Positions 60,349 through 64,000 of a stretch of 64,000 bases of DNA are shown here, one piece after another. Each line of letters opens with the position of its first letter. Positions within the stretch are counted from its first letter, which is position 1. The position numbers and the translations under genes were made by a program. This stretch comes from Azophilus sp965200465 (GTDB lineage: Bacteria > Pseudomonadota > Gammaproteobacteria > Pseudomonadales > Azotimanducaceae), in contig OZ241358.1 of assembly GCA_965200465.1 (NCBI GenBank), positions 1-64,000 of the forward strand, given 5' to 3'. Below the pieces are notes generated by a model that searched no databases, was not told the DNA's origin, and worked only from the letters and a program-made list of their open reading frames with translations.

Positions 60349-60888
60349 CTAGCCGGCGGCGTCCGGCAGAAAGCCCACTTCGGCGTTGATGCCCTCGCCG
60401 CCCTCGGTGGAGTCCGCACCTAGGGAGTAGAGCGCAAAACCCTGCAGGTTGTTGGCCGGAAACTTGTAAATGTAGGGGGTGCGCCAAGGGTCCAACGGCA
60501 ATTCGTCCTCAAGATAGGGGCCGTCCCAATAGTCGGCCGCTTCCGGCGGCGGGCTCATCAAGGCGGCAAGGCCCTGGGCGGTGGTTGGATATTGGCCCAC
60601 ATCCAACCGATAGGTTTGCAGTGCGCCCTTGAGCATCTTGACCTGCGTGTCGGCGGTCTTGACCTTGGAGCTGTCCACCCGGCCGAACAGGCGCGGGCCG
60701 ACCAAGCCGGTCAAAAGGCCAAGGATGACCAGCACCACCATCAGTTCGATCAGCGAAAAGCCGGCGTCCGCCGAACTGCGCCCGCCAACCAAGCGCCGCC
60801 GCTTGCCCGCACGGCCGGCAAGCAAACCAGGACGGGGCGCCGAAGCGCCCGCACGAGACTCGCTAGACATGTGCTTCGTCGCCTGCAT
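60349..60888 (-). CDS. gspG: Type II secretion major pseudopilin G
   Basis: Up to 179 residues. The core is DAG followed by FSLIELMVVLVILGLLTGLV, VGPRLFGRVDSSKVKTADTQ, GQYPTTAQGLAAL and WRTPYIYKFP, all typical of GspG. It forms the pseudopilus that pushes substrates through the GspD channel. From ATG 60888 the leader would be about 43 residues; ATG 60870 or a TTG closer in would shorten it. Confidence 0.93.
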   Translation of the reverse strand: MQATKHMSSESRAGASAPRPGLLAGRAGKRRRLVGGRSSADAGFSLIELMVVLVILGLLTGLVGPRLFGRVDSSKVKTADTQVKMLKGALQTYRLDVGQYPTTAQGLAALMSPPPEAADYWDGPYLEDELPLDPWRTPYIYKFPANNLQGFALYSLGADSTEGGEGINAEVGFLPDAAG

Positions 60889-60939
60889 CGCGGAATCCCT
60901 CCCATTCTATACGAGGGCGGCCCTTTGCGCTTCCGGCCT

Positions 60940-62136
60940 TTAAAGCACGCCTTCGTTGATGCTGGTGATCGCCAGGATGATGCCGACCATGATCAAACCC
61001 AGAAAACCGCCGATCAACAATATCGCCATCGGCTCCACTAGGTTGAGGAACCGCTGCAGGCGGCGGCTGCTGTTTTCCTGATACAGGCCCGCCAACGAAC
61101 GCAGCATCGCGGCCAACTGCCCGGATTGTTCGCCAACCCGAATCAGATTGTAGCCCGTGGGCGTCAGGGCGTCCTGACGCTCCAAGGCTCCCGACAGAGC
61201 AACGCCGCTGCGCACGTCGGCGGCGGCGCGCTCCAAGCCGGCCCGTCGCCGGGACACCCGAACGCCGCGCAAGGCCAGAGTGAGGGCGTCCATGAGTTCC
61301 ACGCGGCTGAACAGCATGGCGCTCATGACCGACGCCCAGCGGGCGGTGTCCGCTTCCGAAAACCATTCCTTCAGCACCGGCAGCCGAGCGCCGAAGTCCA
61401 GCAGGCGCCGGCGCACCGCCGCTTGGCGAAGCAGCAGCGCCGCCGCCGCAGCGCCGCCGCCCACCGCAGTGAAGACCAACAGGCTGTTGTCGTTGAACCA
61501 AAGCCCGATGCGCAGGATGGCCTCGGCAAGCAACGGCAGGTCATTGCCCTGGGAGAGCAAGTTGGAGAAGCGCGGCACCACGAAGACGAACACGAACAAG
61601 ACCGCCGCCAGCCCGGCGGTGATCAAGATCGCCGGATAGGTCAGGGCGCTGCGGAAGTCCGACGCCACCTTGCGGTCGTACTCCAATTGCGACACCGCTT
61701 GGCGCAGGGTCTCCGCCAACTGCCCGCTCAGCTCCCCAGCCGACACCAGTTGGAAGACGTAGTCCGGCAGCGGCAGCCGGCTTTCCTTGAGCGCATCAAA
61801 GAAACTGCGCCCCCTGGTCAGCTCCGCGCCGATGCGGGAGAACGCCTCGGTCAAAGCGACATGGTGGCTGCCGCGGCTTTGCGCCAGAATGGCGTCGCTC
61901 ATGGGTACGCCGGCTTCGAGCAGGGTGGCGAGCTCGTGCAAAGCCACCGTCAGGTCCTGGGGACGCAGCCGTCGCCGCCAAAGCCCCGGGGGCGAAGGCC
62001 GCCGCTCGACAACCTCAACGACCGTCTGGCCGTTCTCGTTCAGGCGGCGAATGGCGTCGGCAACGGAATCGGCCTGGAACTGCCCCCTGTGCAGGGCGCC
62101 TTGGCGATCAACGTACTCGTAGTCGTACTCAGGCAC
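60940..62136 (-). CDS. gspF: Type II secretion inner-membrane platform protein F
   Basis: This 398-residue membrane protein begins PEYDYEYVDRQGALHRGQF and has two T2SSF domains (about 70-190 and 270-390), each with a soluble helical bundle and a following hydrophobic hairpin. LTVALHELATLLEAGVPMSDA and LIRVGEQSGQLAAML are family signatures. It anchors the GspE ATPase at the membrane. Length is normal. Confidence 0.94.
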   Translation of the reverse strand: MPEYDYEYVDRQGALHRGQFQADSVADAIRRLNENGQTVVEVVERRPSPPGLWRRRLRPQDLTVALHELATLLEAGVPMSDAILAQSRGSHHVALTEAFSRIGAELTRGRSFFDALKESRLPLPDYVFQLVSAGELSGQLAETLRQAVSQLEYDRKVASDFRSALTYPAILITAGLAAVLFVFVFVVPRFSNLLSQGNDLPLLAEAILRIGLWFNDNSLLVFTAVGGGAAAAALLLRQAAVRRRLLDFGARLPVLKEWFSEADTARWASVMSAMLFSRVELMDALTLALRGVRVSRRRAGLERAAADVRSGVALSGALERQDALTPTGYNLIRVGEQSGQLAAMLRSLAGLYQENSSRRLQRFLNLVEPMAILLIGGFLGLIMVGIILAITSINEGVL

Positions 62137-62210
62137 GGCTTGCTAGCCCGCTGGGAGACCCTGCAGCACGGCAAACAACATGCAAGGATGGGCTTGGTGC
62201 GGCATGTGTG

Positions 62211-63920
62211 CTAAGCCAAGGTTAGGCGGCTGACTTCATCCAAGGTGGTGGCGCCCTGGGACGCCTTGATCAGCCCGTCCTGAAACAACGTGCGCCAACC
62301 CTGCCGCTGGGCAAAGCCCTTCAGTTCGTTCAGCGTGGCGCCGCTGACGATCATGTCCTGCATCTCGGCGCTCATCGGCGCCAATTCGTAGATGCCAAGG
62401 CGGCCTCTGTAGCCGGTGCGCTGGCAGGCGTCGCATCCCACGGCCCGCACCCAGCGGTCGCCGAGCAAGCCGGGCGGCAAGGCGGCCAACTGCTCGCCCA
62501 AAAGGCTCGGCGGCGGCGTTGGCTGGGCGCAACGCGGGCAGGGCCTGCGCACTAGGCGCTGCGCCTGCACGCCGCGAATGGGAGAGGCCACCAAAAAGGG
62601 CTCCACGCCCATGTCGATCAGCCGCGTGAAGCTGGAGATGGCGTCGTTGGTGTGGACGGTGGAGAGCACGATGTGCCCGGTCAGCGCGGATTGAATGGCG
62701 ATCTCCGCGGTCTCCAAGTCTCGAATTTCGCCGATCATGATGGTGTCCGGGTCTTGGCGCAGTATGGCCCTGAGCGCCCGGGCGAAGGTGTAGCCGATCT
62801 CCGCATGGGTCTGGATCTGGGTGATGTTCGGCATCTGGTACTCCACCGGGTCCTCCACCGTGATGATCTTGCGGACGCCGTCGTCGGATTCCTCCAGGGC
62901 GGCGTAGAGGGTGGTCGATTTGCCCGACCCGGTGGGCCCGGTCACCAGAATGATGCCGTTGCTGGCGCTCAGCCAGCCGCGAAAAAGCTCCAGATGATCC
63001 GCCTCCATGCCGAGGTTCTTCAGCCGCAGGTCCTCCCGCTCCTTGGGCAGCAGCCGCAGCACCACGGACTCGCCGAAGGCGCAGGGCACGGTGGAGACGC
63101 GGATGTCCATCTCCCGGCCCGATATGCGGGCGGTGATGCGGCCGTCCTGGGGCAGGCGGCGCTCGGCGATGTCGATGCCGGAGATGAGCTTGATGCGGGA
63201 CGCCACCGCCGGAAAGCGCTCCACCGGCTGGGTGAGGCGGGTGTGCAGCACCCCGTCCACCCGCAGCCGCACGGCGAAGCTCTCCTCGCTGGGCTCCACA
63301 TGGATGTCCGAGGCGTCCATGTCCACCGCCTGGGCGAGCAGGTTGTTCACCAACTCGATCACCGGCGCCTCCTCCGCCATCTCCCGCAGTTGCTTGGCGT
63401 TGTCGCTGGAGAACAGGCCCTCGATGGCCCGCTCCTTCTTCACGAAGTCGAGCAGGCGGTCGATTTGATGGGCGGGCGCCAAGTGGAACCGAATCGGCTG
63501 CCCCGGATAGAAGTAGTCCAGCGTTTCGAGCAGCAGGCCGTCAAAGAGGTCCCGGGCGATGCACTGCAGTTCATCCCCCTCCCGCCACAGCAAGGCGGCG
63601 CGGTCCAGAAACCACTCCAGCTTGATGGGGGATTCGCACATGAAGTGGTAAACCTGCAGGCTGTCCGGCAGGTCTTCGCTTTGCCGCAGGTACGCCAAGC
63701 CAAGCCGCTCCGCAAGCGTTCGCAGCAGCACGTCCTCGGAGATTGCGCCGATGCGCACGAGCAGCGGCCAAAGGCGCCCGCCGGCGGCCTGCTGGATCTG
63801 CACCGCCTTGTCCAAGTCCTCCGCCTGCACATGGCCCATTTCGACCAAGTGCTCGCCTAGCTCCCGCTCGGCGACCATGCGCTCGTGGACTTGATCTTCG
63901 ACTTGATGCAGCTCAGCCAT
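62211..63920 (-). CDS. gspE: Type II secretion ATPase E
   Basis: This 569-residue ATPase powers pseudopilus assembly. The N-terminal domain (about 1-140) should bind GspL. The catalytic part has GPTGSGKSTTLYAAL (Walker A), the Asp box TVEDPVEYQ, Walker B MIGEIRDLETAEIA and the His box TVHTND. Two CxxC pairs (CPRCAQ and CDACQRTG) form the zinc site of GspE. ATG 63920 is used. It is the first gene of the E-F-G-H-I-J-K-L-M operon; gspC and gspD are not in the window and may lie beyond its right edge. Confidence 0.95.
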   Translation of the reverse strand: MAELHQVEDQVHERMVAERELGEHLVEMGHVQAEDLDKAVQIQQAAGGRLWPLLVRIGAISEDVLLRTLAERLGLAYLRQSEDLPDSLQVYHFMCESPIKLEWFLDRAALLWREGDELQCIARDLFDGLLLETLDYFYPGQPIRFHLAPAHQIDRLLDFVKKERAIEGLFSSDNAKQLREMAEEAPVIELVNNLLAQAVDMDASDIHVEPSEESFAVRLRVDGVLHTRLTQPVERFPAVASRIKLISGIDIAERRLPQDGRITARISGREMDIRVSTVPCAFGESVVLRLLPKEREDLRLKNLGMEADHLELFRGWLSASNGIILVTGPTGSGKSTTLYAALEESDDGVRKIITVEDPVEYQMPNITQIQTHAEIGYTFARALRAILRQDPDTIMIGEIRDLETAEIAIQSALTGHIVLSTVHTNDAISSFTRLIDMGVEPFLVASPIRGVQAQRLVRRPCPRCAQPTPPPSLLGEQLAALPPGLLGDRWVRAVGCDACQRTGYRGRLGIYELAPMSAEMQDMIVSGATLNELKGFAQRQGWRTLFQDGLIKASQGATTLDEVSRLTLA

Positions 63921-64000
63921 AATTGGAAGGCAAGAATCGGCGGGCGAGCGTTCCCCGCCCATGCCGGCACCCTACCATCGCCGCCAAGCCCAAACAAGCG

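Overview
The window is a GC-rich bacterial chromosome segment, most probably from a gammaproteobacterium. The evidence is the block nnrD-tsaE-amiC-mutL-miaA at 7.5-13.4 kb, a type II secretion operon in the usual E-F-G-H-I-J-K-L-M order at 56-64 kb, and a large TonB-dependent receptor. These assignments come from reading motifs and synteny only; no database search was made. hfq does not follow miaA, and no rRNA, CRISPR array, integrase or intact insertion sequence was seen.

Layout. 0-7.4 kb is a defence island: the end of a DUF5131 gene, a beheaded TcmP remnant, an unknown 350-residue protein, a single-polypeptide (type ISP) restriction-modification enzyme carrying two internal tandem repeats, and a HigBA toxin-antitoxin pair. 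7.5-13.4 kb is housekeeping. 13.5-21.3 kb holds an FAD dehydrogenase, a priming sugar transferase with an 18-C tract in its tail, a PotABCD-like ABC importer and a short-chain dehydrogenase. Two tRNA-Leu genes follow, then a GST, a MATE exporter, an enoyl-CoA hydratase and another dehydrogenase (21.3-25.7 kb). On the minus strand come a TonB receptor with two tiny membrane-protein genes and a very large secreted leucine-rich-repeat protein with a degenerate zinc-protease motif (25.8-32.2 kb).

32.2-41.3 kb is a catabolic region. An isovaleryl-CoA dehydrogenase and its TetR regulator diverge from a first TTQ amine dehydrogenase pair (heavy and light chain). A second set (heavy chain, MauE, MauD, light chain, cytochrome c) lies on the other strand. 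An AbiEii-like gene pair sits between the two sets. 41.3-43.5 kb encodes a sulfolipid (SQDG) gene pair. 44.4-51.3 kb holds a histidine phosphatase, an LptA-like protein and a LolCDE-like envelope operon with an unknown outer-membrane barrel.

The most unusual feature is a family of four small peptide genes. Three are in tandem at 53.2-54.3 kb and one is at 43.9-44.2 kb. Each begins MSK, then runs into an uninterrupted G tract (15, 16, 17 and 18 G in the four copies), then a conserved KRPWxKPRLxLV segment, then a variable C-terminus. Only the 17-G copy is in frame; the other three are out of frame. This looks like a phase-variable, modular, RiPP-like precursor family. The three tandem copies lie in a 421-bp repeat array next to decayed genes and a two-domain glutaredoxin. 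No maturation enzyme is visible in the window, so RiPP identity is inference.
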